Shown: positions 1 to 7,726 of the stretch, piece after piece
How the letters are laid out: each line of letters begins with the position of its first letter
How positions within the stretch are numbered: position 1 is the stretch's first letter
Assembly (NCBI RefSeq): GCF_003610495.1
Contig: NZ_RAPK01000006.1
Span: forward strand, 368,839-432,838
Direction of reading: 5' to 3'
DNA from: Sinobaca qinghaiensis
GTDB taxonomy: Bacteria; Bacillota; Bacilli; Bacillales; Marinococcaceae
Length of the DNA stretch: 64,000 nt
Made by a program: the position numbers and the translations under genes
Notes under the pieces: model-generated
Database searches by the model: none
What the model saw: the letters and a program-made list of their open reading frames with translations, nothing else
Told to the model about the DNA's origin: nothing

Positions 1-864
1 GACGAAGAAGAAGACGAAGAAGATGAAGAAGAAGACGAAGATGAAGAAGACGAAGAAGATGAAGAAGAAGAAGACGAAGATGATGAAGTAGAAGAAGACG
101 AAGAAGAAGACGAAGATGATGAAGAAGACGAAGATGATGAAGTAGACGAAGATGATGAAGTAGACGAAGATGATGAAGAAGACGAAGATGATGAAGTAGA
201 AGAAGATGATGAAGTAGAAGATGATGAAGAAGAAGACGAAGAAGAAGACGAAGATGATGAAGTAGAAGAAGATGATGAAGAAGAAGACGAAGAAGAAGAC
301 GAAGAAGAAGACGAAGATGAAGAAAACGACGAAGAAGATGATGAAGAAGTAGAAGAGGAAGAGGAAGAGCAGCCTAAAAAAGCCTCTTTTAAAAAGCCGA
401 ACCGCATCAAAAAGCCTGCACCAGGTAAAACGCAGCAGCAGCTTACCGAGCAGGAAACAGATGAAGACAACAAATCAGTAACAAAAAAAGAGCCTACAAA
501 AAAACACCGGGCTGCTGCTTCTAGCAAGTCAACGGAGAGCAGTAAAAAAACGTCTTCTTCAACTGCAGGTAAAAAACAGCCGGCCGCTAAATCAGATTCG
601 AAAAAAAAAAGTAGCGACGACGCCATCGAAAAAGTCGAAGCTTACTTTAAAGAAGAAGTAGCGGAACCGTTTCAAACGATCTCGGCCACCGACCGTAAAA
701 ACGGCTGGAAGGTTCGCTTAGAGGTTGTAGAATCAGAAGAAAAGCAGGACAATAAGGTGATAAAGAACATTGTACTGTACGATGCAAACATTAATGATAA
801 CCTTAATATCACCTCGTACCGCAAGATCTCTGAGCGTTCTACGGAGATACCGGAACTTTCGTAA
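1..864 (+). CDS. gvpP: Gas vesicle protein with acidic tract and C-terminal GvpO-type domain (gvpP-like), 5' end outside window
   Basis: The reading frame is open from base 1 to the TAA at 862-864, giving 287 residues, and the start lies upstream. Residues 1 to about 123 are almost only Asp and Glu with a few Val. A Lys/Ser/Thr-rich linker follows, then an ordered domain from about residue 210 (IEKVEAYFKEE to the end). That domain resembles the whole of the small protein encoded at 2399-2665 (V..FF..V..PF, GW.V.VEV.E), a GvpO-type domain of accessory gas vesicle proteins. Its place before a gvpQ-like gene matches gvpP of the Bacillus megaterium operon. The acidic N-terminal region suggests a soluble, salt-tolerant surface on the vesicle. 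Family membership is fairly secure; the letter P rests on gene order. Confidence 0.7.
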   Translation, partial: DEEEDEEDEEEDEDEEDEEDEEEEDEDDEVEEDEEEDEDDEEDEDDEVDEDDEVDEDDEEDEDDEVEEDDEVEDDEEEDEEEDEDDEVEEDDEEEDEEEDEEEDEDEENDEEDDEEVEEEEEEQPKKASFKKPNRIKKPAPGKTQQQLTEQETDEDNKSVTKKEPTKKHRAAASSKSTESSKKTSSSTAGKKQPAAKSDSKKKSSDDAIEKVEAYFKEEVAEPFQTISATDRKNGWKVRLEVVESEEKQDNKVIKNIVLYDANINDNLNITSYRKISERSTEIPELS

Positions 865-928
865 AAAACGATCCGAATGAACTAGATTAACAAACTACTC
901 AACGGGTATGGTAGTAGAGCAGCATGCA

Positions 929-942
929 TACTCAGCTGAGTA
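929..942. promoter_or_regulatory. Perfect 14-bp palindrome between gvpP-like and gvpQ-like genes
   Basis: TACTCAGCTGAGTA is a perfect palindrome in the 110-base gap before the next gvp gene. It has no loop, so it suits a DNA-binding protein site better than an RNA hairpin. No promoter was clear beside it. The function is unknown. Confidence 0.3.
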
Positions 943-974
943 AGCTTTAACCACGAGAGGTGGTGGTGCACTAT

Positions 975-2012
975 ATGGCAAGCTGGAAGAAAAATAAGAA
1001 TCTCAAGCGCTTTGCGTTATTGAATTCTAATTATTTAACAGAAGGCGCCGAGAAAGAGAAGCGGAGAACCTTTGATATTGCAAATACAGATGATTCTTCC
1101 AGTTCCTCAGATGAAGAAAGCTTTATGGATAAAGCAAAAGATAAAGCCAAAGATCTGGTACCGGGAACATCTTCCGGCAGTAAAGAAGATCAGCCGGAGG
1201 AAGAAAATGAAGACAGCAGTGAAGACTCTTCTCTGCTGGATAAGGCAAAAGACAAACTCTCATCTAATAATAAAGACGACAGCGAAGAGGATGAGGAAGA
1301 AGATCCTTCTCTGCTCGATAAAGCAAAAGACACTTTGGCATCCGATGATTTAAAAGATGTGAAGAAACGAGTGGAAAACGTAACCGACGGCAAGCCGCTG
1401 GAAACAATAAAAGATCTTGCATCCGGTGATAAAAGTACAATTAATGACGCGAAGAAAGAAGCGATTGGGTTTGCCAAGGACGAAGCAAAAAATCATCCGA
1501 AAGCACGAAATGCTGCTGCTGCTTCCATTATTGGCAAAAAATTCTACGATACGTTTGAAAAAATGCGTATTGCTAAAGAAGAAGCTCAGGAGAAAGTCGC
1601 CGAATTAAAAGAAAGTCTGGAAGATGCCGGTGAAGAAGCTAAAGAAAAGCTGGATGAATTTGCTGAAGAATTCCAGGATAAAGCAGCAGATGCTAAAGAT
1701 GAATTAAAAAACAACTCGCTCACCGGCGATAAAGACTCGAAGGGAGGGAAAAAAAAGAAGAAAGGTTCCACTATCAAGGGAGCCAGTGACATTAAAGGAA
1801 TGAAAGACATCCATAAAGGCGTCAGTGACATCAAGGGATACAAAGACATCAAAGGAACTGACAAATTGAAGGGTGTAAGCGATATCAAGACATCAGCAAG
1901 CAATCTCAAGAGCAGCACGGACCTCAAAGGAGCAGACAGCATCAAGAGTGCCCACAACATCAAGAGCGCCAAAGATATCAAAGGCATAAAAGATATTAAT
2001 ACTTTCACTTAA
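975..2012 (+). CDS. gvpQ: Gas vesicle accessory protein, GvpQ/GvpT-like, with C-terminal DIKG repeats
   Basis: The ATG at 975 is preferred to the upstream GTG cluster at 960-968 because AGAGGTGG lies about 11 bases ahead of it and the product then starts MASWKKNKNLKRF. The product has 345 residues. An acidic, Ser-rich first half carries two or three copies of a SLLDKAKD-type motif. A charged helical region with coiled-coil character follows (about 185-255, KEEAQEKVAELKESLEDAG). The last 80 residues are a string of 6-8-residue repeats around (S/K)DIKG. B. megaterium has GvpQ at this position. The helical part resembles the stress-type YtxH/GvpT class of proteins. A role as a stabilising or scaffold protein is inferred; the repeats are much longer than I would expect for GvpQ. 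Confidence 0.55.
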   Translation: MASWKKNKNLKRFALLNSNYLTEGAEKEKRRTFDIANTDDSSSSSDEESFMDKAKDKAKDLVPGTSSGSKEDQPEEENEDSSEDSSLLDKAKDKLSSNNKDDSEEDEEEDPSLLDKAKDTLASDDLKDVKKRVENVTDGKPLETIKDLASGDKSTINDAKKEAIGFAKDEAKNHPKARNAAAASIIGKKFYDTFEKMRIAKEEAQEKVAELKESLEDAGEEAKEKLDEFAEEFQDKAADAKDELKNNSLTGDKDSKGGKKKKKGSTIKGASDIKGMKDIHKGVSDIKGYKDIKGTDKLKGVSDIKTSASNLKSSTDLKGADSIKSAHNIKSAKDIKGIKDINTFT

Positions 2013-2027
2013 AGGAGTGACGCAACA

Positions 2028-2297
2028 ATGGCAACATTGGAAAGAAACTCAGATTCTTCAAGCTTGGCAGAAGTTATTGACCGTATTTTGGACAAAGGTA
2101 TCGTAATCGACATCTACGCAAAGATTTCACTAGTAGGTATTGAACTTATAACAATTGAAGCTCGTATCGTAATCGCCAGCGTAGACACATGGTTGAGATA
2201 TGCTGAAGCAGTCGGCCTGCTTAGAGACGATGTACAAGGTGAAATAGACGAAGACGCGGACGTAAGCGACCGTTCCAAGCAGCTTAACTTCGCATAA
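2028..2297 (+). CDS. gvpA: Gas vesicle structural protein GvpA/GvpB
   Basis: This 89-residue protein is the rib-forming shell subunit of the vesicle. It shows the signature [19 protein letters not shown], then a central beta region ([30 protein letters not shown]) and a short acidic tail. It polymerises into the gas-permeable, water-excluding wall. The start follows GGAGTG with good spacing. A structured hairpin follows the stop, which may end most transcripts here, as is usual for the highly expressed gvpA. By gene order it is equivalent to gvpB of B. megaterium; another gvpA copy may lie upstream of the window. The [10 protein letters not shown] segment replaces the commoner VIDAWVRVSL, a modest divergence. 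Confidence 0.93.
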   Translation: MATLERNSDSSSLAEVIDRILDKGIVIDIYAKISLVGIELITIEARIVIASVDTWLRYAEAVGLLRDDVQGEIDEDADVSDRSKQLNFA

Positions 2298-2309
2298 TAG
2301 TACTTGAAT

Positions 2310-2354
2310 AAACCCAACCCTCCCATACGCATTGCGCGTATGGGTTCTGGGTTT
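2310..2354 (+). terminator. Two-tier hairpin after gvpA/B
   Basis: An inner 9-bp stem (CCCATACGC at 2322-2330 with GCGTATGGG at 2336-2344) sits inside an outer 7-bp stem (AAACCCA 2310-2316 with TGGGTTT 2348-2354). The T tract is short. It is likely a leaky terminator or a 3' stabiliser that sets gvpA mRNA above the downstream genes. Confidence 0.6.
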
Positions 2355-2398
2355 ATCACCATAATAGATAGAGCCGCAGGCGGAAAGCAGGGATAGCC

Positions 2399-2665
2399 AT
2401 GGAAGAATTACTACAAAAAGTAACGACTTTTTTTGAAAATTATGTCCTTCCACCTTTTAAGATCACGTCCGTTATCAATCATGATGAAGGATGGGATGTA
2501 GAAGTAGAAGTAATTGAAGAAAGCGAATATATGAAAAAGTATGCGAAAGACCAGCTTTTAGGTGTATATGAAGCAAAACTTGATAAGAATAAAGAAGTTG
2601 TGTCATTTCAGCGCGTGAGCCTTCGTCCAAGAAGCACGCCGTTAGATAAAGCAGAAGGGAGATAA
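2399..2665 (+). CDS. gvpR: Gas vesicle protein GvpR (GvpO-type domain)
   Basis: An 88-residue protein in the gvpR position, directly before gvpN. It is essentially one GvpO-type domain: a helix (LLQKVTTFFENYVLPPF), then a beta-rich part with DEGWDVEVEVIEES and a closing SFQRVSLRPRS. The same pattern forms the C-terminal domain of the gene at 1-864, so the two are paralogues. Its exact role in vesicle assembly is not defined; GvpO homologues are needed for vesicles in haloarchaea. The start has a moderate ribosome site (GCAGGGA). The gene lies 5 bases from gvpN and is probably translated together with it. Confidence 0.8.
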   Translation: MEELLQKVTTFFENYVLPPFKITSVINHDEGWDVEVEVIEESEYMKKYAKDQLLGVYEAKLDKNKEVVSFQRVSLRPRSTPLDKAEGR

Positions 2666-2670
2666 CACGG

Positions 2671-3813
2671 ATGCCTGCGAGAACAACGGAAGAACAGTCG
2701 AAGAGTAAAACAGAGGAAGAAACCACCAGCCCGAAAAGCAAAGCAAACACCTCGTCATCCTCCAGCAGAGCCAAAAGCAGCTCGTCATCCTCATCCAGTA
2801 CGAAGAACAGTTCGTCTGCTTCAGCTAAATCATCTCCATCAAACAGCTCAAAAAATACAGACACCAGCAGTAAAAAGAACGACTCTTCTGATAAGAAGGA
2901 AGCAGTTTATGATGAGAATGATAAAATGGTACGCACGTTCGAAAACTTTGTTCAGACCGAAGAGCTGCAAAGTCTGCTTGAACGTTCAGAGCGTTATATC
3001 CATGCCGGATTCCCTGTTCACTTTACGGGAGCTGCGGGTGTAGGAAAGACATCTCTTGCCCTTCAGTTAGCCAGCCGACTCGGCCAGCCGGTCGTATTGT
3101 TAAACGGTAACAGAGATTTATCCAACGTGGATCTTCTCGGAGGATATGTAGGTTATAAAAGCAAGCGCTTGATCGACAACTATGTACGCACTGTTTATAA
3201 GCGGGAAGACGAAGTAAAAGAGCAGTGGAGCGGCGGACGTTTATATGAAGCCGTTACGAAAGGGTATACGGTTATTTATGACGAGTTTACTCGTTCCATG
3301 CCGGAAACAAACAACCTGTTTTTATCTATTCTCCAGGAAGGTATACTTCCACTTTACGGCGTAAAGCAGAGAGACACGTTTGTTAACGTTCACCCGGACT
3401 TCAAAATGATTTTCACCAGCAACCCGGAAGAATATGTCGGCGTGTATGAAACCCAGGATGCGCTTGCGGACCGTTTAATTACGATCCATATGCAGGAACA
3501 GGATATCGATAGACAGGCAGAAGTGCTTGCAGACCGGACAGATATATCTGAAGGCGATGCGAAGACAATCGTTAAGGCCGTCTCCAGAGTAAAAGAAATC
3601 TGTCAGGAAGAAGACAAACCTGCACCAAGTTTCCGTGCCTCTGTTATGATAGCCGAGATCAGCAGCAAAAGTGACATCAGCGTTAATACAAAAGATGATG
3701 ATTTCTTCTTTGTCTGCCAGGATGTACTTGGTGCTTATATTTATGGAGCCAAAGGGCATAAGAGCAATGAAGAAACAGAGAAATTATTGAAGCAGGAACT
3801 GAAGAAGCTTTAG
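2671..3813 (+). CDS. gvpN: Gas vesicle protein GvpN, MoxR-type AAA+ ATPase
   Basis: GvpN is an ATPase needed for vesicles to enlarge past small bicones. The 380-residue product has a Walker A motif GAAGVGKTS at residues 120-128, a Walker B region around VIYDEFTRS, and sensor-type SNPEEY further on, as in the MoxR/GvpN branch. The usual family length is about 300-350. The excess is a Ser/Lys-rich, low-complexity N-terminal segment (about residues 10-75) with long serine runs that looks disordered. The gene starts 5 bases after gvpR and ends 12 bases before gvpF, so the genes are co-transcribed. The assignment is secure from motifs and context. Confidence 0.93.
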   Translation: MPARTTEEQSKSKTEEETTSPKSKANTSSSSSRAKSSSSSSSSTKNSSSASAKSSPSNSSKNTDTSSKKNDSSDKKEAVYDENDKMVRTFENFVQTEELQSLLERSERYIHAGFPVHFTGAAGVGKTSLALQLASRLGQPVVLLNGNRDLSNVDLLGGYVGYKSKRLIDNYVRTVYKREDEVKEQWSGGRLYEAVTKGYTVIYDEFTRSMPETNNLFLSILQEGILPLYGVKQRDTFVNVHPDFKMIFTSNPEEYVGVYETQDALADRLITIHMQEQDIDRQAEVLADRTDISEGDAKTIVKAVSRVKEICQEEDKPAPSFRASVMIAEISSKSDISVNTKDDDFFFVCQDVLGAYIYGAKGHKSNEETEKLLKQELKKL

Positions 3814-3825
3814 GAGGCAGCCGTT

Positions 3826-4587
3826 GTGAGTGGAAAAAAAGGAGTTTATCTATTTTGTGTCATCGAAGCGGATACGCCGCAGGAATTTGGCACGATTACA
3901 CTTCTCAAAAAAGAGAGAGACGTTTACACGGTGAACCGCGATGGATACGCTATGGTTGTTGCCGATGCGCCGGTTGATGTATATGAACCGAACCGTAAAA
4001 ACCTTAAGTCACATCAGGATGTGGTAACAAAGGTGATGGAGCGTTATGACATTATTCCGATGAGCTTTGGAAACGTGCTCGAAGGCAAAAAAGATGTGCA
4101 TATTTTAATGGAAAAACTCAAAGAACAGTTTGATGAAATTTTTCCAAAGATACGCAACAAGTTTGAAGTAGGCCTGAAGATTATTGGAAAAAAAGAATGG
4201 CTGTCGGAGAAAGTAAGCCAGCAGCCGGGTATGAAGGAATTAAAGTCAAAGGCGCAGTCCAAGCCTGAAGATGCAGCTTACTACGAGCGCATGCAGCTGG
4301 GTGAATCCGCCCATAAATTTATGATCCGTCTTCATGAAGAGTTTGAAAATGAAGTGTTTCACCCGCTTGCCGATATTTCCGATGCGGCGAAGAGCAACGA
4401 AGTCATCAACGAACGTATGCTTCTCAATGCTGCTTTTCTGCTTGATAAAGACCAGGAGGAAGCATTTGAGAAAAAACTCAATGAGATTTATAATAAATGG
4501 ATGGACAGTGCTGATTTTAAATATACAGGCCCTTGGCCGGCCTATAACTTTATAGATATTAAACTAACAGCAAAGGGTGCGACGTAA
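3826..4587 (+). CDS. gvpF: Gas vesicle protein GvpF
   Basis: A 253-residue GvpF/GvpL-family protein. The start is GTG at 3826, preceded by AGGAGGC. It opens with GVYLFCVIE, has the conserved IIPMSFGNVLE segment about 85 residues in, and ends with the family signature YTGPWPAYNFIDI. GvpF is an accessory protein that binds GvpA and is found at the inner wall in cyanobacteria; it is thought to help nucleate the shell. It is paralogous to GvpL at 4854-5717, which has the same layout. The gene overlaps nothing and is followed 1 base later by gvpG. Confidence 0.93.
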   Translation: MSGKKGVYLFCVIEADTPQEFGTITLLKKERDVYTVNRDGYAMVVADAPVDVYEPNRKNLKSHQDVVTKVMERYDIIPMSFGNVLEGKKDVHILMEKLKEQFDEIFPKIRNKFEVGLKIIGKKEWLSEKVSQQPGMKELKSKAQSKPEDAAYYERMQLGESAHKFMIRLHEEFENEVFHPLADISDAAKSNEVINERMLLNAAFLLDKDQEEAFEKKLNEIYNKWMDSADFKYTGPWPAYNFIDIKLTAKGAT

Positions 4588-4588
4588 T

Positions 4589-4840
4589 ATGATAACCAAA
4601 GCATTCACTTGGCCCATCGACCTGCTGATTATGATCGGCAGGGAAGTCAAAGATGAAGTGGATAAGGAATATTACGATCTAAAGACCATCCAGCAGAAGC
4701 TTGCGAACCTGCAGATGATGTTTGAGATGGATGAAATACCCGAAGAACTTTACCTCGAACAGGAGGAGGAACTTCTGCTCCGCTATCGCGTAGCGAAAGA
4801 AATTGAGCAGCGCGAGCTGAGAGAAAGCCTGGAGGAATAA
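4589..4840 (+). CDS. gvpG: Gas vesicle protein GvpG
   Basis: An 83-residue GvpG protein. The ATG at 4589 is chosen over the in-frame GTG at 4577, which lies inside gvpF; AAAGGGTG is 10 bases upstream. The product begins with the typical FTWPIDLLIMIGREVKDEVDKE and is otherwise a long charged helix. GvpG is a minor accessory protein needed for vesicle formation and thought to act with GvpF and GvpL in the early assembly complex. It sits between gvpF and gvpL as in B. megaterium. Confidence 0.9.
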   Translation: MITKAFTWPIDLLIMIGREVKDEVDKEYYDLKTIQQKLANLQMMFEMDEIPEELYLEQEEELLLRYRVAKEIEQRELRESLEE

Positions 4841-4853
4841 GGAGGAAACACAG

Positions 4854-5717
4854 GTGGAAGACACAGCACAAGAAAGCAATCAACTAATCTACTTGTATGC
4901 CTTCGTGCCATCAGGGCAGTTTACTGACAACCCCATGCCGGAGCTGGAAGGTATTGAACCGCCGGAAATGATACAGTACGAAGTGCACGGTGATATTACC
5001 GCCGTTACGTGCCGCGTGCCGGAGGACGTATACTCTGAAGCGAAGCTGCAGCGTAAAGTGGAAGATATGCAGTGGCTTCAGGTGAAAGCCTTTCATCATC
5101 ATGAATTAATGAATAAGCTGCATGAAAACTATACGGTTATTCCATTGAAATTCGGCACGATCTTTGAAACAGAAAAAACGTTTCAAGCGATGATAGCTGA
5201 AAAAAAGACTACCATTATGGAACAGTTTCAGCGTCTGTCCGACAAAGAAGAATGGAACCTGAAAGTATACGCAGCCAAAGATAAATTCATGAACAACGTA
5301 GTCGAAAACAGCGAAGAAATGGAACAGAAAAAAGCTGATATTGAAGCGATGCCGAAAGGGCGTCAGTTTTTTGAAAAGAAAAAGCTCGCCAACTTCGCCG
5401 AAGAAAAAGCAATTGAAAAAATCAGAGACTACTGCCAGGAGCTTCATGACCATTTGAAGTCCCTCAGTGAAGCAACCGACGTAAAGAAAAACTGGGAACG
5501 AAAAGTAACCGGTCGTGACGAAGATATGAGCCTGAACAGCGTATACCTTGTAAACGCAGATGGGAAAAAGGCGCTGCTTGATTATGTGGAAGCAGAAAAA
5601 CAGTACGCCGAGGATCATGATACCGGTTTTTATTTTGAAATGACCGGTCCATGGCCGTCTTATCACTTCTCGGACTTCGCTGCGAAGGGGGAGGAAAAGG
5701 ACAATGCGGGAAGATAG
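4854..5717 (+). CDS. gvpL: Gas vesicle protein GvpL (GvpF/L family)
   Basis: A 287-residue GvpF/L-family protein starting with GTG at 4854 behind a strong GGAGGAAA site. It shows the family landmarks: LIYLYAFVPSG at the N terminus, VIPLKFGTIFE near residue 100, and MTGPWPSYHFSDF at the C terminus. The middle is a long charged helical region. It is known in other hosts as the hub that contacts several other Gvp proteins. The 3' end overlaps gvpS by 14 bases, which suggests translational coupling. Confidence 0.92.
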   Translation: MEDTAQESNQLIYLYAFVPSGQFTDNPMPELEGIEPPEMIQYEVHGDITAVTCRVPEDVYSEAKLQRKVEDMQWLQVKAFHHHELMNKLHENYTVIPLKFGTIFETEKTFQAMIAEKKTTIMEQFQRLSDKEEWNLKVYAAKDKFMNNVVENSEEMEQKKADIEAMPKGRQFFEKKKLANFAEEKAIEKIRDYCQELHDHLKSLSEATDVKKNWERKVTGRDEDMSLNSVYLVNADGKKALLDYVEAEKQYAEDHDTGFYFEMTGPWPSYHFSDFAAKGEEKDNAGR

Positions 5718-5934
5718 CCTCGATTTAAAAAATAAGGATATCACGCTTTTGGATATTCTGGACACGGTGCTCGAAACAGGAGTAGTAATCCGCGGGGATT
5801 TAACCATTTCCATTGCCGATATTGAATTAGTGTACCTTGATTTAAGTGTCCTGCTCGCTTCGGTCCAGAAGCTCGAGGACAACCGGAAACGCTCCCTCGT
5901 TGAAAACGAGAGAACGATTCAGGAAGTAAAGTAA
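5704..5934 (+). CDS. gvpS: Gas vesicle protein GvpS (GvpA/J/M family)
   Basis: A 76-residue minor GvpA-like protein. It keeps the helix-strand core (ITLLDILDTVLETGVVIRGDLTISIADIELVYLDLSVLLASV) but lacks the acidic tail of the main shell protein. B. megaterium has gvpS at this place. Paralogues of this type (GvpJ/M/S) are thought to cap the vesicle or start ribs. The ATG at 5704 lies inside the end of gvpL and follows GGGGGAGGAAA. Confidence 0.9.
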   Translation: MREDSLDLKNKDITLLDILDTVLETGVVIRGDLTISIADIELVYLDLSVLLASVQKLEDNRKRSLVENERTIQEVK

Positions 5935-5952
5935 CGTAAGGAGGACGTCCGT

Positions 5953-6261
5953 ATGGGAGACACACCAGACCTGACCGGCCTGCAGACAAGCAATCCTACC
6001 GGGAAGATTTCGCTGGATCCGGATAAAGTAGACGAAGGGCTGTCACAGATTGTGATGACCGTTATTGAACTTCTCCGCCAGCTCGTGGAACGCCAGGCAA
6101 TGCGCCGGGTAGAAGGCGGCGACCTGTCCGATGAACAGATCGAACAGCTCGGTATTGCATTAATGCAGCTTGAAGAGAAAATGGAAGAAATGAAAGTGAT
6201 TTTCGGACTGACCGATGATGATTTAAATATTGATCTTGGTCCGCTCGGAAACCTTATTTAG
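5953..6261 (+). CDS. gvpK: Gas vesicle protein GvpK
   Basis: A 102-residue GvpK protein. It has the family core ISLDPDKVDEGLSQIVMTVIELLRQLVERQAMRRVEGG followed by LSDEQIEQLGIALMQLEEKMEEM, a two-helix pattern, and a hydrophobic end. GvpK is an accessory protein required for vesicle formation. The start has AAGGAGG 8 bases upstream. It is followed 39 bases later by gvpJ. Confidence 0.93.
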   Translation: MGDTPDLTGLQTSNPTGKISLDPDKVDEGLSQIVMTVIELLRQLVERQAMRRVEGGDLSDEQIEQLGIALMQLEEKMEEMKVIFGLTDDDLNIDLGPLGNLI

Positions 6262-6300
6262 AAATAACGTATGAAAATCAGCTTTAAAGGAGAATGTTAA

Positions 6301-6666
6301 ATGGCTAGTAACGATCGTCATCATCCAGCTAGTAACCGTCCCGCCCAGGTAAATGCAAGCAACTCCGGAAGCAGCAGCCTTGTCGATGTACTCGAAACGG
6401 TATTGGACAAAGGGGTAGTTATCGCAGGAGACATTAAGCTCAACATTGCGGAAGTAGAGCTGTTAACGATCAAAATCCGCCTGCTTGTCGCTTCTGTTGA
6501 TAAAGCTGAAGAAATGGGCATTGACTGGTGGAGACACGATCCGCATTATTCCTCCCAGGCTATGGAAGTCGTTCAGGAAAATAAAGCGCTTCACGAAAGA
6601 ATCCGCCAGCTCGAAGAAGCAAACGGCACGCAGCAGGAAGAAGAAACCGAAGAGTCCAATAAATAA
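6301..6666 (+). CDS. gvpJ: Gas vesicle protein GvpJ (GvpA/J/M family)
   Basis: A 121-residue minor shell-type protein. The GvpA-like core spans about residues 20-70 (SSSLVDVLETVLDKGVVIAGDIKLNIAEVELLTIKIRLLVASVDKAEEMG). A short N-terminal extension and a charged C-terminal helix rich in Glu are added. GvpJ is essential in small amounts and probably seeds or caps the structure. The start is preceded by AAAGGAG. Confidence 0.92.
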   Translation: MASNDRHHPASNRPAQVNASNSGSSSLVDVLETVLDKGVVIAGDIKLNIAEVELLTIKIRLLVASVDKAEEMGIDWWRHDPHYSSQAMEVVQENKALHERIRQLEEANGTQQEEETEESNK

Positions 6667-6701
6667 AGCCTCAGCGATTAAAAGCAGGGAGTGAAAGCAC
6701 A

Positions 6702-6959
6702 ATGAGATTGAATGATCTTCTTAAAGACGTCACTCGTATCGTGAAAGATCTTGAAAACAAAGATCAATCGCAGGCTCACCGCGTAGAAGAACGCACTATC
6801 GGCGGAAAAGAAGATGGTAAACCAGCCATGCGGGCAGAATATAACATTAAAGCCCATGTCGGCCTTCCTTCAAAAGAAGAGCTGGAAGCTTTTCAGGGAA
6901 AACGTAAAGAAGTAAAAGACGCCAACCCTGAACAGAATCGTCTCGATAAGGATAAATAA
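6702..6959 (+). CDS. Small gas vesicle operon protein, GvpT/GvpH-like position
   Basis: An 85-residue, highly charged protein at the end of the gvp operon, where B. megaterium carries gvpT and gvpU. I do not recognise it with certainty. It has a short N-terminal helix (LNDLLKDVTRIVKDLE), a central stretch ending AEYNIKAHVGL that could form an Hsp20-like strand as in GvpH-type proteins, and a Lys/Glu/Asp tail. A chaperone-like or stabilising role is only a guess. No gvpU was seen. GGGAG lies upstream of the ATG and the gene is followed by the operon terminator. Confidence 0.6.
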   Translation: MRLNDLLKDVTRIVKDLENKDQSQAHRVEERTIGGKEDGKPAMRAEYNIKAHVGLPSKEELEAFQGKRKEVKDANPEQNRLDKDK

Positions 6960-7037
6960 AGCTAAACTAAATGAATACACGTCTCTCTCCTGTTCTGCTG
7001 GAAAAAAGCCAATAGTGAGGGTTTCTTTGCATGCAGT

Positions 7038-7071
7038 AAACACCGGAGCTTAGAGGCTTTGGTGTTTTTTT
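7038..7071 (+). terminator. Terminator of the gas vesicle operon
   Basis: AACACC pairs with GGTGTT and AGC with GCT around a short loop, followed by a seven-T run. It closes the gvp operon before the next gene at 7097. Confidence 0.8.
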
Positions 7072-7096
7072 ATACTCTGGAAAGGAGCATCCGGGT

Positions 7097-7669
7097 ATGA
7101 AATCAAAGGAAGAAGCAATAACCGCTTATTTAAGAGAAATAGACCGAAGCTTTTACATGGAGACATCCAAAGACCAGGCTCATGTAGATGCGGCTGCACC
7201 CATTGGATACGGCCAGACAATTTCCCAGCCTTCGCTTGTGCGCAAGATGACAATCGAGCTGGACCCGGGCCCGGATCTGCGTGTGCTCGAGATCGGAACG
7301 GGCTCGGGTTTTCAGACAGCTCTGCTGGCCGCTTTCTGCGGAGAGGTCTACACGGTAGAGCGGATTGCGCCCCTGTATGAGAAAGCGAAGCAGCGGCTGA
7401 AGGCAGCAGGCTTTTCCAATATTAAATACAAACTTGGCAACGGCAGCGAAGGCTGGGAAGAATATGCCCCGTTTGACCGGATTCTCGTAACAGCTGCAGC
7501 AGCTTCTGTTCCGCCGGCACTTCTTCAGCAGCTGAAGCCGGAAGGCCGAATGGTGATTCCGGTTGGCAGTAGTTTCAGCCAGGATCTGCTGCTTCTTGAA
7601 AAAGAAACGGACGGCTCGGTTAAGGAGACATTTTTGTGCGCCGTGATGTTTGTAAAACTGTATGAATAA
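7097..7669 (+). CDS. pcm: Protein-L-isoaspartate O-methyltransferase
   Basis: A 190-residue class I SAM-dependent methyltransferase of the PCMT family. It carries the PCMT start YGQTISQPSLVRKM, the SAM-binding loop LEIGTGSGFQTALLA at about residue 60, a VERIAPLYEKA acidic loop, and LKPEGRMVIPVG. It methylates isoaspartyl residues formed by protein ageing so that they can revert to aspartate. It is transcribed alone between two terminators, with GGAAAGGAG ahead of the ATG. An isoaspartyl dipeptidase is encoded elsewhere in the window (30846-32012), so two enzymes acting on isoaspartate are present. Confidence 0.9.
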   Translation: MKSKEEAITAYLREIDRSFYMETSKDQAHVDAAAPIGYGQTISQPSLVRKMTIELDPGPDLRVLEIGTGSGFQTALLAAFCGEVYTVERIAPLYEKAKQRLKAAGFSNIKYKLGNGSEGWEEYAPFDRILVTAAAASVPPALLQQLKPEGRMVIPVGSSFSQDLLLLEKETDGSVKETFLCAVMFVKLYE

Positions 7670-7677
7670 ATATGTCT

Positions 7678-7714
7678 CACCCTGTCGGTCTTTTGGCCGG
7701 CAGGGTGTTTTTTT
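7678..7714 (+). terminator. Terminator after pcm
   Basis: CACCCTGTCGG (7678-7688) and CCGGCAGGGTG (7697-7707) form an 11-bp stem, with one mispair, followed by a T run. Confidence 0.9.
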
Positions 7715-7726
7715 GTGTAAAAAGAA

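Noticed and set aside
1-370. Apparent tandem repeat resembling a repeat array
   Set aside because: The units are codons of a long Asp/Glu tract in one open frame; there are no spacers and no CRISPR features.
5106-5882. Minus-strand frame of 258 codons
   Set aside because: It is antisense to gvpL and gvpS, which have full family signatures; it has no ribosome site.
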